This document shows positions 22,935 to 34,628 of a stretch of 64,000 bases of DNA, piece by piece (position 1 is the stretch's first letter; each line of letters starts with the position of its first letter). Both the position numbers and the translations under genes were made by a program. Under the pieces are notes generated by a model. That model made no database searches and was not told the origin of the DNA. It saw only the letters and a list, made by a program, of their open reading frames with translations. The DNA comes from Hirudo medicinalis (taxonomy: Eukaryota; Annelida; Clitellata; Hirudinida; Hirudinidae): positions 64,569 to 128,568 of the forward strand of contig MPNW01000036.1 in assembly GCA_011800805.1 (NCBI GenBank), given 5' to 3'.

Positions 22935-25900
22935 CTATTGGCATAGCTCTTGCTCAATTTCCTTGGCTTTATCAGACTCCAGTGTCAGCAGCTCCCCAAA
23001 AACCTTCACAATTTCATTGCAAGTAATTTTGTTGTTGGCTTCTTCAGATGGCTTGTTGGAACAAAGAATGGCATCTGTATCCATGACTTTTGAATCTACT
23101 CTTCTTGTGAAATCAATATGGTAACATCTATATATTCCACTGTCATTCAAGCAATGAGGTCCCACACATATGAAAGGATATGGCCCAACGTTGGCTTTCA
23201 TTTGATGGAACATCATCTCTGCAGCAGCATCAAAATCCTGAATATAATCTTGCAAGAAATTCACTTGTAGCTGACAGAAATTATAAAATCTTCTGAGAAG
23301 TTGCTTTTCTTCAACCCTCAGTTTGTAGATTTCTTGGAGATTACCTGAGCCGCAGTTGTAAAGTGAGTGAAGGTCCTGCTGGAAATCAAATTCCACTTTT
23401 AAGCGAGTCTAGATTTAATTATATGTAATATTAAAATCTAAAAATATAGCTGAAACCTAAGAATGATCGTTTCTGATTAAAAAAAGTAGTTGCAAAAATT
23501 CTTCTATTAACCATTATTAACTAAATAATATTACTACCTCTAGAGTGTTTCTGTAGCTTCTCTCTGTTAATGTACACCTACCCAGCAGGAACTTCCAAAC
23601 TTCAATTTCATGCCTGATAGAAACCCAAAGACACTGTTCTTCAAGGAGATTGAGGTCTCCAGGATTATCCAAGAACCTTTTGAGCAGTTCTGTTTGGAGA
23701 TTTCACGTGGTGTCTCACAAATTGAATGCCAATCACAAACCATCTCCACTAACACAATTTTAGCCATTCTATCACAAAATCAATCCACTGACGAACCTTT
23801 TGTCATGCAAAAGATCCTGACAAATGCCAAACATTTTGGCTTCAGGACAGCTCCCAGTTTGAGAAGGTATGGGCTGTGAAGAGTAATGGTAGTAACAGTA
23901 ATAACAATAATAAAACAGCAGCAACAATAAGTTAAACTAACACCTCAAGGCCAAGACATCTTAGAGCTTCAACTTTCATTGCATATGCAGGATCCTTTGT
24001 ACTGAGATCTGACATGAATAATAATAACAATAATAATAATAATAACAACAGCAACAACAACAACAATAATAATAATAAATTTAACAACATAACTTAACAT
24101 CAAAGCAGATCATAACCTAATTTGGTTCTTTTTGTAGAACTCCAGAATAGAAAAAGCTATTTGTGGAATATCACAATAACACAAAGTATAAAAGTTACCA
24201 TAAAGTGTACTAATAAAGCCATTACTATATTTGCCAAACAAAAAGCTTAAAATTTAATATCAAGTGCTTTATAAAGACTTTACATCTCATTTATTTACTT
24301 ACAAAATGCCAATCATTTGTGAAAATGTAATTTGACCTTAAAAAAATGGAAATGAAATAAATTAAACTTAATTATGCACTTAAAGAGGATATTTTGGCAA
24401 GTGTAATAATACTGATCTTTTCTGACAATGTCCATTTATTTGGGACGAACAATTGATTATCTAAGCAATGGGATATATAATAAATTATCAATTAGCAAAG
24501 TCTTGAGTAATTTCCAAATAGTGACGACGTTGAAAGCATAGAGTGGCACTTGGGAAACCGGTGCGGGATTCAGAAAAATTAATAGCCATTCAATAGGCCG
24601 TCATACAAATTACTAGGAGTTGACGTGACAAAGCAATTAGCTTCTAACAATCCAATTGTGCAAGCTCTCCTGAAAAAATCGTGACTTCCAACAAATATTA
24701 AATAAAAATTACTGTTCACAATATCGTTTAAGCCCAAAAGTGGTGTTGATTCTTCTGGTAGGCACAATCCCTTACAGAAGCTTCACCTGTTACTAGCAAC
24801 TGTGAAAGCTTATGCACGCTCTCTTTACATCACTTGTCACATTTTCCCCATTCTATCTATCACATGTTGTTGTCGTCATCACATTCTAGCAAGCTCATAA
24901 ATGGCAGAATTAACTTGATTACTTTGATTGTGTAATGACCGGACAAGGGTGTAACATGTGCGACGCTATTAAATGATGAAATTCATTGTTGTGTGTAATC
25001 AGAAGATATTTCAAGTATTTGGCATATAATATTTATTAACGCATTATAATGCGTGCAGGTTGGCCGAATGGGTTACGTTCCTGCATACGGCGGTAATGGC
25101 AACAGTCGTAATGTGCCGGGTTCGAAACCCAGCCTGCACTGCCGCAAGCGCCCTTGGGAAGGAGCGCTATATAAATGGTTAACCTCTGACGCTATGCATA
25201 TGGCGCTATATAAATGAAGTACACATATACACATAATGGCAGATTGAGCAATTGTGAGTCTATCTCCTCGATCAGGTTGCAAATAGAAAAAGGAGACCAA
25301 GTATGGAATACCTATAGGCACTGCCTTTGTTTAAGTTATTACTGCAGGAGTTGTATGGTGAAGAATTTATGATACAACTATTTAGACTTCATTAAGATTT
25401 TGATCTATGATTTATGTTTTGAACAGTTTAGTTAGTTATTTCGTCTTTGGGAATGGCTTGCCCGTGCCGCATTCATAATAATAAAAGCATAACAGCAACT
25501 GACGAATCTTAACGGCCAACTGTGAGGTGGGTGCATTTGGGATGATGTAACCCCCATATAGGAACATCTCAGATAGACTTCTGTCTCCATAGTGAATCAG
25601 TATCTAGAATAGTAGCAACAAATGTTATGCAAAGCAGTTAACAAAAACCAATTTATGATAACGCATTTTAGATAGATGTAACTGCAATATAAAATTTTAA
25701 CTATATTATGTACATTGTAATAACCTTTCATCATAGATTAACATAATAATGATGCTTAGCGATAAGTTAGTAAGATATTTTGTATAAATTGATTCTAATG
25801 CAGAAAATATCATGCCTGTTCCCCAGTCTTGAAATCCTTCATAGCTTCAGAATTAATTGACTCACTGCTATAGATGAAGGAGGTAGACACCTAGATAAGG

Positions 25901-28264
25901 GCAATAGCCTTGCTTTAATGAATCCCATAACAACAGTAACAATCATCAATATCATCTCCATCCAAACATAGCTTCTATTAACATTGATAACTATGTTATT
26001 TTCACAATAATTTTTAGCACCATCTCATCACCAACCTCTCCCCAAGTGTGATTGCACATGTCCCACAAAGGTATGAGAACAAACTCCTTGGTGCCGCTCG
26101 TATTCTCAATGGTGTTCTGTCTGGTCAAAGCTGTGCAGATTGCCCATCTTAAGAAAGTAAGTCGACTAATTAACACTGTTGGGCTATATCCAGATTACCT
26201 TACACATTTCTCTATATTGCACTAAGAATCATAAGTGGAAATACCAAAATCCATATATAAGTGATTCAGAAACACCACTAACTAACCAATTATTTTGAAG
26301 GTGAACAGTATGAAAATGATAAACTCCATAAGTAACTAGATACGAATTTTAATTGTATTTAGAGTTTTATTAATATTCACTCAATCAGCACCTGAAATCA
26401 TCAAAGCAAAAGTTCTTCATTGGCCAAAGCTTTTTTTTATCAGTTTCCCCCTATATTAAAAAAATAAAATTAATAGCTAATGAAAACTAATGATTACAAT
26501 TTATTGCAATGATGATCTAGACAAACCTCCATCATCTTGTAAATTTGAAGATATTGTGACAAAGCAATCTGATAGAATTTCAGTGCTTGGCCTGGTGATT
26601 GAAAAATTCTTAAAAATGGTCACCCATATCCAATTTAGTTATAAAAACTTTATGATAATTAGTATAATTTTTATAATTAAATTCAATTAAAACTTTATTT
26701 TTAAAATCAAATGCAACAGCAAAACATTCATAAAATTATTAAAGTTTGAATTACTTTGCAGAGTAGTGTCACACAAGAGTTCCATTTCCTCGGGCGTGAA
26801 GTACAACAGCATGTTATATTCGCTGGGCAGCGTATCTGATAAAGGAATCATAACAATTACTCAACCCGAGACACTGTTCAGCAGCATTAATTGCAAGTTG
26901 AAAAGCAGCTGAAATTGGATACCAACCCATGTAGGGCTTCCAGAAAGAGTCCTCTTTGTACATTTCGATAAGAAGGGCAAGTGCCAGACTCACCCCAGGC
27001 ATCAGGTTTAAGGTTTTGATCATTTTGCCTTGAGACATTAACTTACAATTAATAAATTTATTATTTTGTTAAACACATCCTTACAAAATTAACCAAATTT
27101 AATTTTGAGACATAGCATACAAAACACATTTTATGATTCTTAGATCAATCACAATCATTTTATGCTTTTTTAAAATAGAGAAACAATACATTAACAATAA
27201 TTATTATTGTTAATTATTTAGTCACATATTCATGGCATCAAATTTTTATAAGATTATATAAATAAAATAAACTGGCCTTACCAAATTCAGTTGTAAAGAA
27301 TGACTTTTGAGAGAAAATGAGTTCAAGAGGTATCTCAAGAAACTTCTGACCTTTCTGGAACCAAAAATGTAAAATAACTAAAAGCATTTGAAACATTCAG
27401 AATTCTAGAACTATCCTACCAATTGATTAACAATAAATATCAACATTCTTTTACCACAAAAACAATTTTTTTAACATAAAAATATGATGGCTGCATCAAA
27501 TAATAAAAACATCTTAGTAATCCGGACTCACAATTTAAACTCTGTTGAGGTACTAATGTCTCATAATGAATTTATTAAAAAGTAGCAATAATTAGACGTT
27601 AATGCCAACTTTAATATCTGTTGTCGCTTCCAGACCAAAGCCATAATCATCATATTGGGCAATAGTTACATAACTGCAGTCCACTTTGTGCTCTTTTGCC
27701 CACTTAAGCAGCTTGCTCATGTTAGCTGCTCTGTTGACTGGTTTCCTCACATAATCTGTTTCAGATAATTGCATATCAAAACAACAATTTGATATTTAGT
27801 AACATTACTTAGTGAAATCTGAAAAAAAAAAATTTTAAGAACTAAGTACCTTTCTGCAGTTCCATAATTGCACATATTCCAAAATGGATATCAGTAAAAC
27901 TCATGCACTGCTCCATTTTCATCCCTTAAAAAGTAATTGCAGAACATTCATTAATTGCAACAGTTCTTCAAAGCCACAAAAAGTGCATCTACTGGAGGGC
28001 ACGATTGTATGTTATACAGGAAGGCTGGGAAAAACTCAAAAAATAATTATTTTAGTTTTGTCAGAATAAATTATGTAAGGAAACAGTAGATAAATTTAAG
28101 GAAGGCCTAAATAAGTATGGCTAGCTGACCACTGCAAATAATTGCCATGTTATGCTGTTATAAGCAGCATCTAACAGCCGAGCATGATACTCACTATTAT
28201 CAAGCTCCAGAAGAATTTTAAGAACTTTGCTTCTAATTCTCTTTGGAATAATTTTGGTCTCCAT
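22935..28264 (-). CDS. SETD3: SETD3-like actin-histidine N-methyltransferase
   Basis: In vertebrates SETD3 transfers a methyl group from S-adenosylmethionine to His73 of actin. Exons, 5' to 3': 28264-28195, 27924-27850, 27755-27610, 27354-27282, 27028-26927, 26835-26755, 26591-26527, 26450-26392, 26147-26036, 25890-25816, 25603-25500, 24001-23942, 23873-23797, 23689-23538, 23408-22935; 1725 bases, 574 residues (human 594). The split SET domain shows YGFGLEATTDIK, FWKPYMG, DTLPSEYN, RWAICTALTRQN, the core IPLWDMCNHT (N256-H257) and ILIHYGDRS. The Rubisco-LSMT substrate-binding domain follows (LAFVRIFCMT, EIEVWKFLLGR). The exon ending at 25816 is followed by GC rather than GT. The first two exons are weakly conserved and are placed by phase. 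Tandem with FBXW7, head-to-head with the DPF gene. Confidence 0.92.
24010..24082. repeat. AAT/AAC microsatellite in SETD3 intron
   Basis: Imperfect trinucleotide tract directly upstream (minus-strand sense) of the exon 24001-23942, separated from the acceptor by fewer than ten bases. A second short tract lies at 23888-23930 on the other side of the same exon. Confidence 0.9.
25053..25240 (+). mobile_element. tRNA-derived SINE with nearly intact tRNA head
   Basis: Bases 25053-25139 fold as a class II tRNA-like unit: 7-base acceptor stem gtgcagg pairing with cctgcac, A box 'tggccgaatggg', long variable region, and B box 'gggttcgaaaccc' with one mismatch in the T stem. The 87-base length fits Leu/Ser tRNAs. 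A non-tRNA body follows (gcgcccttgggaaggagcgc, then 'tatataaatgg' twice). I call it a SINE rather than a gene because the body recurs at 1985, 12470 and (antisense) 42225. It sits in an intron of SETD3 on the opposite strand. Confidence 0.8.
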
Positions 28265-28735
28265 CCCTAGAACTTAAGAAAAATATGAAACCGTCACCCA
28301 GCACGTTCCTACTGCAATTGAACAACCTTGCAGCCGCGATAATATGACCTAATTGGTTTAAAATTGGTATAAAGTATAATTAAATAATTTCTGCACTCGC
28401 ACATCAAAAGATAATTGAAACAATGACATTGATGAACTCAACTAATTTTAGTTAATAAATTTAACGCAGCATTCAAAACATTTCAAATAGTGACAAATAT
28501 TTTAAAAATATCACTTTAATAAATAATTTATTTTTAATTTACCATCTACATATAATTTTATTACTATTCTTTGTTGTTTTTTTTTGCATTTTAAATGAGA
28601 GGATCGTAGGTTCTATATAAAAGAAACGGTCCTGGATTTGTTATTTCAGACCACCTGATGCGATCAGCAATATTTGGCGAACTATTCCAGAAATTCTGAT
28701 AAATATCAAGTCGAATAACTTGATTGCAAATAAAA
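28265..28735. promoter_or_regulatory. Bidirectional promoter interval between SETD3 and the DPF gene
   Basis: The two start codons are 471 bases apart on opposite strands. A good TATA element, tatataaaag, lies at 28614-28623 in the plus orientation, 112 bases before the DPF start codon, predicting a start site near 28645-28655 and a short leader. I see no TATA for SETD3. Confidence 0.5.
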
Positions 28736-31700
28736 ATGCCTGTATCTGATCAAATCTATCAGGAAGTGCTGGAAAATGTCAGAAGTTATAATTCTAGACT
28801 ATGCTCCGAGAGAAGACAAAGACTTCCATTTTTGGACTCGCAAACTGGAATCGCACAGAGTCACTGCAATCTGATGGTCCCCTACAGATACAGGGGTCCA
28901 GGTATAAATATCAATCTTTTGTTTTATTGTTTTATAGTTATTGTCATGTGTAAAGTGTTTAGTGTAAAGTGTAAAGTAATGTGTAAAGTAATGTGTTTAG
29001 TGAGTCTACTAAACTTGAATCAACATTGTGGTTTGTTTACGAACTTTAACATTAATTTTCTAAATTTAAAGGTCTGAGGTTTGGTCAACTCTATACTTAC
29101 CCCAGTCGTCGATGGAAGAAGAAATGTACATTGTCACTGCCTGATCTTCCACTTTGTACATTAAATCGAATCAAACTTCAAGAAATGGAAGGAGCTGATG
29201 GTGAGTCAAATAGAATTTAATTTTTCTAAACAATAAAAATGACTACTTTTATTTTCTGAAAATTTTTTAATGATTCTGATATCTGAACAATTTCATGATA
29301 AGGCTCAGGCCCTGGCTGTCTTTTGCCCTCTGTGCTGGATGGGAAGTCCTTGAACCCATCTGCAGTGATTTCCAGTATGAATAACGAGAGCGAGTGTGGA
29401 GGGAAGGATTCAGGAATGATGAATGATGACTCCTGCTCAGCCAATCAACAGGCTTCCATCATGGACTGGGATGACCAAAGTGATCTGCCAGACAATGGAG
29501 ACAATGACCGACAGAACTCAGACAGTAGTGACTATGAAGAGACCTATGTCAAAAGGAGAGGAAAAAGAGTGGAGGGAGAGGAGACAGAGGCAAGGGTGCA
29601 GCTCTCAAAGATCCTACCTTCAGAGGACCCAAGACATCAGTGAGTTTCTCATTGCCAGTAAATAATTAGGATTTGTGTGAATGGGAACAGTACATTTTTG
29701 TTTATCTAGTTACTTTAACAGCCCTTGTCTAAGTGATATTGTTCGGAATCAATTTCGGTTACAAAAAGGCATTTATTAAAAGAAACCAACAATAATAGCT
29801 GCAAACTAACCAGCAGATATCACATTTTGTAAAGAACTTTAAAATTATGTCGTTATCTTTAACAGAAGGGAATGGCTTCTGGAAAGGGAAGGAATCGCAA
29901 GGAGAAGGATGCAGATTCATCTGTCAGTGATAAAGACAAGCCTTACGCTTGTGAAAGTGAGCATGCCCGACGAAAGTCCCATTACAGGAATCGTCATATT
30001 TGTGATTTTCTGACTTCCTAGTTAGAGTTTTCTGATCGCTTATCAGAATGCTCATCTTTCATTCCTAATGCATTCAAGAATAGCCTAACTCTGAATTTCG
30101 TATGTAAACAGTTATTTTTATTATTCATTTAGTCCTTCCACTGAAAGCAAATATTGATTGAATGGAACTGGTTGAATTCTTTGTTGTGTTTTAAGACACA
30201 TATTGAGTTCTTATATTTTTATTCAGTCATGGAAGTGCATATCTCCTTAATTTAGTGGATTTTTGTATGCCTCACTCTCACAAAAATGTTAGATGAGAAC
30301 AAAATACAATATGAAATATACAGTCTGCCCAATGAGGTACAAGACTCGGCCTGGCCTATCGTACCACATGAGCCACTCCCATAACAAGATCGTACCTCCA
30401 GAAGAAGATGATCTACCAATTACCTACCACCAGGCCCCCAGACCGCATCCACTTCCTCCTACCATTGATTGTAAGGAGTGTTTTAAATGGTCTCCTGTGG
30501 GGATGGCTGGTGTAGATTGGCTATGGGAGGATGTATATACATTTTTTGTAAGATGATTGATAGTCCAGCATGTTTAATTATTCAACATTTTCTTGATTGC
30601 ATTTTGTTGAGCTCCTTTGAATTTTCATTTATTTTGAAATAGAAGGGTTTTTTCAATGATCACAGTGGTCTTTCTTCATAACATGATTTCTTCATGTTAT
30701 CAATTAAAATCCAAGGAGTTTTTATTTTTTTGCAAACTGACAAATGATTTATTTTTGTGAAAGTAAAAACAAGTCGAGGCATGACAACACCAGCCAATAA
30801 GAAACCACTCGTTCCCTCTTCATCATCGGTGGCATCTGTCCAGTCACATTTTTCTCTCCCTATGGCACCAACTCCTCTCCTGGCAAAACAAGGAAGCAAA
30901 TATTGTGACTTTTGTCTTGGGGATGAGAATGAGAACAAGAAGACAGGACTGAGGGAGGAGATGGTGTCCTGTGCAGACTGTGGGAGATCAGGTTTGTCTG
31001 CTTTTTTATTGCTAACATGGAATCATCTTGTGTTTTATATAAGCTCCAGGTATCATGCTTCTTCCAATGATAATTTTTTTTCATAATATTAACTTAAAAG
31101 TAGAGCTTGATTATTTGAATAAACTGCTGTACTCAACCTAGAGCCTACATTGTCTCTTGGGTGTCTTTGAGAATAAACATGACACAAATGGTCATGTGAC
31201 TTGGACACTATGCACATGGAATTATAAAATGAAGCATTTACAATAAAATTAGTGCCATCCGAGCATCATTACTGAAAGTTCTTAGGTATTCATAAGGTCT
31301 CACTATGCATCTTTTCTTTATTTCTAATGATTTAAGTTTCTAACCAATTAATTATCCTAGGTCATCCCAGCTGCTTGCAGTTCTCCTCTAACATGATAAT
31401 ATCCGTGAAGAAATATCCCTGGCAGTGCATAGAATGCAAGTCATGTGGATTATGTGGCACCTCTGATAATGATGTAGGACTGTTTGAAGCTTGATGTTGT
31501 TATTGCTCATATAATTATTTTTTGGTATGCTATTAATATTGCTTTTATATAGCTTTTCTTCTTTGTACTTGTAATTGCTGTGGCTGATCTAATTGCTTAG
31601 TTGCTACTTTCTTCAGTCAGAGTAACTGGTAATTTTGTTATTCAGGATCAGCTGCTTTTCTGTGATGATTGTGACAGGGGCTACCACATGTATTGCCTCA

Positions 31701-31959
31701 AACCACCTCTTTCTGAGCCACCCGAGGGTAATTTGGATGAGCTGATTGAATGTATCTAAAACCTCTGAATTGTTATTTATTTTCTGCAGCTATTATCATT
31801 TTAATGTTACTCAATGATTAAGCTCAGTTCAGATAATGCTGGTCGATATAAAAATTCATGGTTTTTGATTAATGATTACCGTCTACAGGAAGTTGGAGTT
31901 GCCACCTTTGCATAGTGGAATTTTATAGCGGCCACAAATCTGATAAAGTGGCGTCCTAG
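28736..31959 (+). CDS. DPF: DPF/d4 family protein (Requiem-like), BAF complex PHD subunit
   Basis: DPF1-3 proteins are subunits of SWI/SNF (BAF) chromatin remodelers and read acylated histone H3 through a tandem PHD finger. Exons: 28736-28901, 29072-29200, 29303-29595, 29866-29956, 30324-30470, 30764-30991, 31361-31473, 31646-31727, 31889-31959; 1320 bases, 439 residues. The Requiem N-terminal domain (1-98) shows [20 protein letters not shown] and [11 protein letters not shown]. Residues 100-220 are acidic and Ser-rich with a basic patch. A C2H2 finger follows near 224-245 ([20 protein letters not shown]), then PHD1 ([34 protein letters not shown]) and PHD2 ([26 protein letters not shown]). 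The end of the third exon is uncertain: donor 29595 keeps phase; a better-looking donor at 29638 does not. Confidence 0.93.
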
Positions 31960-33219
31960 ACTCAGATCAAGGAACCTGAACCTTGCAAGCTATTCAAAAC
32001 ATCAAATTTGTTTTTGTGTTGATGTTGGAAATCATATTATTTGGTGTTATATGTTATCTATTTATCTTCCTTGTTGTTAAGACCCAGAGCATTTTGTAGT
32101 CATTGGAATGACAATGTTTTCTGCTTTTTTTTTTACTGAGTTTCTCTTTGATGAACATTGCAGTAGCTTTGGCCAAGATATGCATATTCTGTTGATCTAA
32201 TACCCTCTTCCTACATCAATGTGTGATTTTGTTTTAACTTTGTTTAAAGTCTTTTTGGAGTTTTAATATATTTGATTGGGTAAATTTTGACTTTCTAAAA
32301 CTGATCTGATTTCAATTTTGGCCACTTACTTGAGTTTATAAGGTTTTGTGATACCTAGTGCATCAGTAGCCTAAGCATATTTTAAGCAGCATTATTCTTT
32401 ACATGCATAGTTGTAAATCATTAATAATAACAGTGGTGTTTGTGCCCCTCAGATGGTTGGTTCTTTTATTATCAATCGATTCATAAAGTGCAATTTCTGA
32501 TATAAGGATACAATTAGCAATATTGTTGTGGTCTTTAATGAATAACATTGACTGAATCTGGTTTGTTAGGTAGTAAGTGTAATGAGTGATTGGCCAAGCT
32601 AGGGTGAGGAAAGCACATCCCGTCGGACTGAAAATGTACTTAGTATTCAAGTTGTCAATTATGAAATTTGTATAATCGAGTGAACTCGACAATTGATGCC
32701 CACAGCTTTCATGCTGTGCGGCTTCTTTCATCATTTCAAACAATCCTCAGGTATGAAGCCTGAATGTGTTATCTTCTTTATTTTTATTAAAATGTGACGT
32801 AACATATGTTCATAATATTCGGGGCGGCATTTTCCAGGGGGGCAAACCTTTGCACATCCTGAGAAGATGAGCTCTTTTTTCTTCTCGCCAAAGGTGAGGG
32901 GAAAGCAACGGGAATCAGGGGCAGTGGCGAATGATTTTTCTGTAAAAATAGTAATTAGCTTTATGATTACTCATTTGCTAATGATTATATGCATAATGTA
33001 TATACTAATTATCTATAATATAAAGCAGAAAATACATGTGTATGTTTGTCTGTCCCAAGAATTCCCTTACGGTGAACGGCAGAGACTTTAAGTTTGCATA
33101 CGTCATGATCAATGCCATTCCTAGGTCAACTGTGCTATTTTCAACTCTCCAGTTTTCCAACTTTCACCATTTCCTAAGTGGCATACGAGCTTTAAACCCG
33201 ATTGCTTTTGAAATGGAGC

Positions 33220-33300
33220 AGCTTTGTGCTCCAGCATGGCCTAGTGTTTAAGACTGCCTCTGGCAATGGCAGCACGGTTTTGAGTACCGCTGCGGGTGTC
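33220..33300 (+). mobile_element. tRNA-like SINE head fragment
   Basis: A-box-like 'tggcctagtgtttaagac' and B-box-like 'ggttttgagtacc' are spaced about 45 bases apart, as in a tRNA-derived SINE. It differs from the 25053 family and no tail is visible. Confidence 0.4.
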
Positions 33301-33419
33301 ATATATTTGGATTTTGTTGTCTATGATATTCGGCAGTCCTTAGCTCTCCTTTGTTTTTCAGTTCGGCTTTTGTAAATAAACTCGGTTCTAAACATAACGT
33401 AGCGTAGTCGACATTTTCT

Positions 33420-33965
33420 CTGAACCTTGGATTGCCATCAGCCCTGGATGTAAATTCTTCTAATCTCGCAGAGGCCTGGAAACGATGGAGAAGTAAGTAT
33501 GAGACATATTTCAAGCTATGTGACAGAGACCAACTTTCCGAGCATCGTCAAGTTTCTCTTCTTCTGCATGCTATAACATATGTTTAACAGGTGAAAACAT
33601 CAATGCCATGTACTACGACATGGATTGGCACAATGCAGAGGACAAAACGAGTCACAAAATTGTCCTACAAAGATTCGAGGAAAAGTTTGCACCTAGGAGG
33701 TACGTGCTGGTTGAGAGATTCAACTTCAACGAATTGTCAAGGCGGTCAGGAGAACTCACCATTGATTTCCTGGGACGTTTGAAGGCTTCAGAAGGTCGTG
33801 AGTTTGTAAGGACGATTCCTGATCTCGACAAAAGAACAATATTAGCATCACAACTCGGTTCTAAACACAGCAGCGGGAGCACTGTCCTAATCACCCAGTT
33901 TTTGAGGGCAAGTAGCTGGCTGAATCTGAAGGACGTATATAATAACGGGATGAATAAAACAAATT
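33420..33965 (+). pseudogene. Relic of an LTR-retrotransposon (Ty3/gypsy-like) gag
   Basis: The translation shows the gag capsid pattern of invertebrate Ty3/gypsy elements: LAEAWKRWRSKYETYF, a hydrophobic helix LLLHAI, then after a stop and frame change the block RFEEKF..RR with VERFNF..R...ELTIDFL and an Arg/Asp-rich end. The stop near 33587 and the frame change break it, and no protease, polymerase or LTR is present. It is a fragment of an old copy. Confidence 0.6.
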
Positions 33966-34458
33966 ATAATTAAAAAAAAGAGTTTGATTATATGACTGGC
34001 GAAGCCGGTTTAAAAAAGCTAGTATATATATCTTTTCATAAGTAATATAATATAATATATGCATAGATATATTTTATAATATTATTATAGATGGATAAAT
34101 ATTATCTATATATTTACATAATATTATCTATATATTTACATTATTGTGGCAGTAATTTAGATGTTTCTGAATTTCCATTTAGCATTTATCAATTTTTTAG
34201 CTGTAATTTAAAAAAGTCTGACAGCGGAAGCATGTGCTTCCTTAAGCCTGGCCCTTACATTGTACAGTTTCTGAAATATCTTTTTATGGTGAATAAAATT
34301 TAAAAAATATATAGTGATTACATTACATATATTTATATATATATGATTACATATATTTATAAATATTGCCATTATAATAGCATACATAATATTAGTTGTA
34401 GCAGTTTGGAGCGAGCTAGTTGGCGAGCGGCCAGTTTTTCTTGCATGTTACAAATAAG

Positions 34459-34628
34459 CAGGGCCGCCGAGAGGAGGTGCCCAGGGGCCCGCCAAGTTTC
34501 TGGAGCCTGCCGGGTATTACAATATTAAAATTTCACAATCATGATCTTTTTTGCTATTCCAAATTGACATAACATAGGGACCTGTGGTCGCTCTGCCTAG
34601 GGTCCCGAAATTTCTGTCGGCGGCCCTG
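34459..34628. mobile_element. hAT-type MITE with 15-bp inverted repeats
   Basis: The 170-base element begins cagggccgccgagag and ends ctgtcggcggccctg; 14 of 15 terminal bases are inverted repeats. The flanks caaataag (34451-34458) and taaataag (34629-34636) agree at seven of eight bases, consistent with an 8-base hAT target duplication. No coding frame. Decayed relatives lie at 44425-44497 and probably 10785-10972. Confidence 0.85.

Larger units (their letters stand above)
33012..34023 (+). mobile_element. Helentron/Helitron-like non-autonomous element carrying other repeat debris
   Basis: The left edge 'ctataatataaag...gtatgtttgtctgtcc' and the right edge, a short hairpin actggcgaagccggt (33995-34009) followed by 'ttaaaaaagctagt', match the end structure I associate with Helentron-type rolling-circle elements in invertebrates: a TC/AT-rich start, a 3' hairpin with a GAA-type loop, and a CTAGT end. 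No target duplication is obvious, as expected for rolling-circle elements. Internally it holds a tRNA-like segment and a gag relic. The family name is from memory of end motifs and is the less certain part. Confidence 0.5.

Noticed and set aside
23610..23879. 89-codon plus-strand frame
   Set aside because: It is the shadow of two SETD3 exons on the other strand (23873-23797 and 23689-23538), whose minus-strand reading has clear homology and fitting splice phases.
25053..25139. Functional tRNA-Leu/Ser gene
   Set aside because: The fold is nearly complete, but the T stem has a mismatch and the sequence continues into a body that recurs at other loci, which is the pattern of a SINE.
29596..29638. 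Extension of the third DPF exon to the donor at 29638
   Set aside because: The donor CA/GTGAGT looks stronger, but it leaves phase 2 and the next exon is open only in phase 0; the donor at 29595 preserves the frame. An unseen small exon could rescue the longer form.
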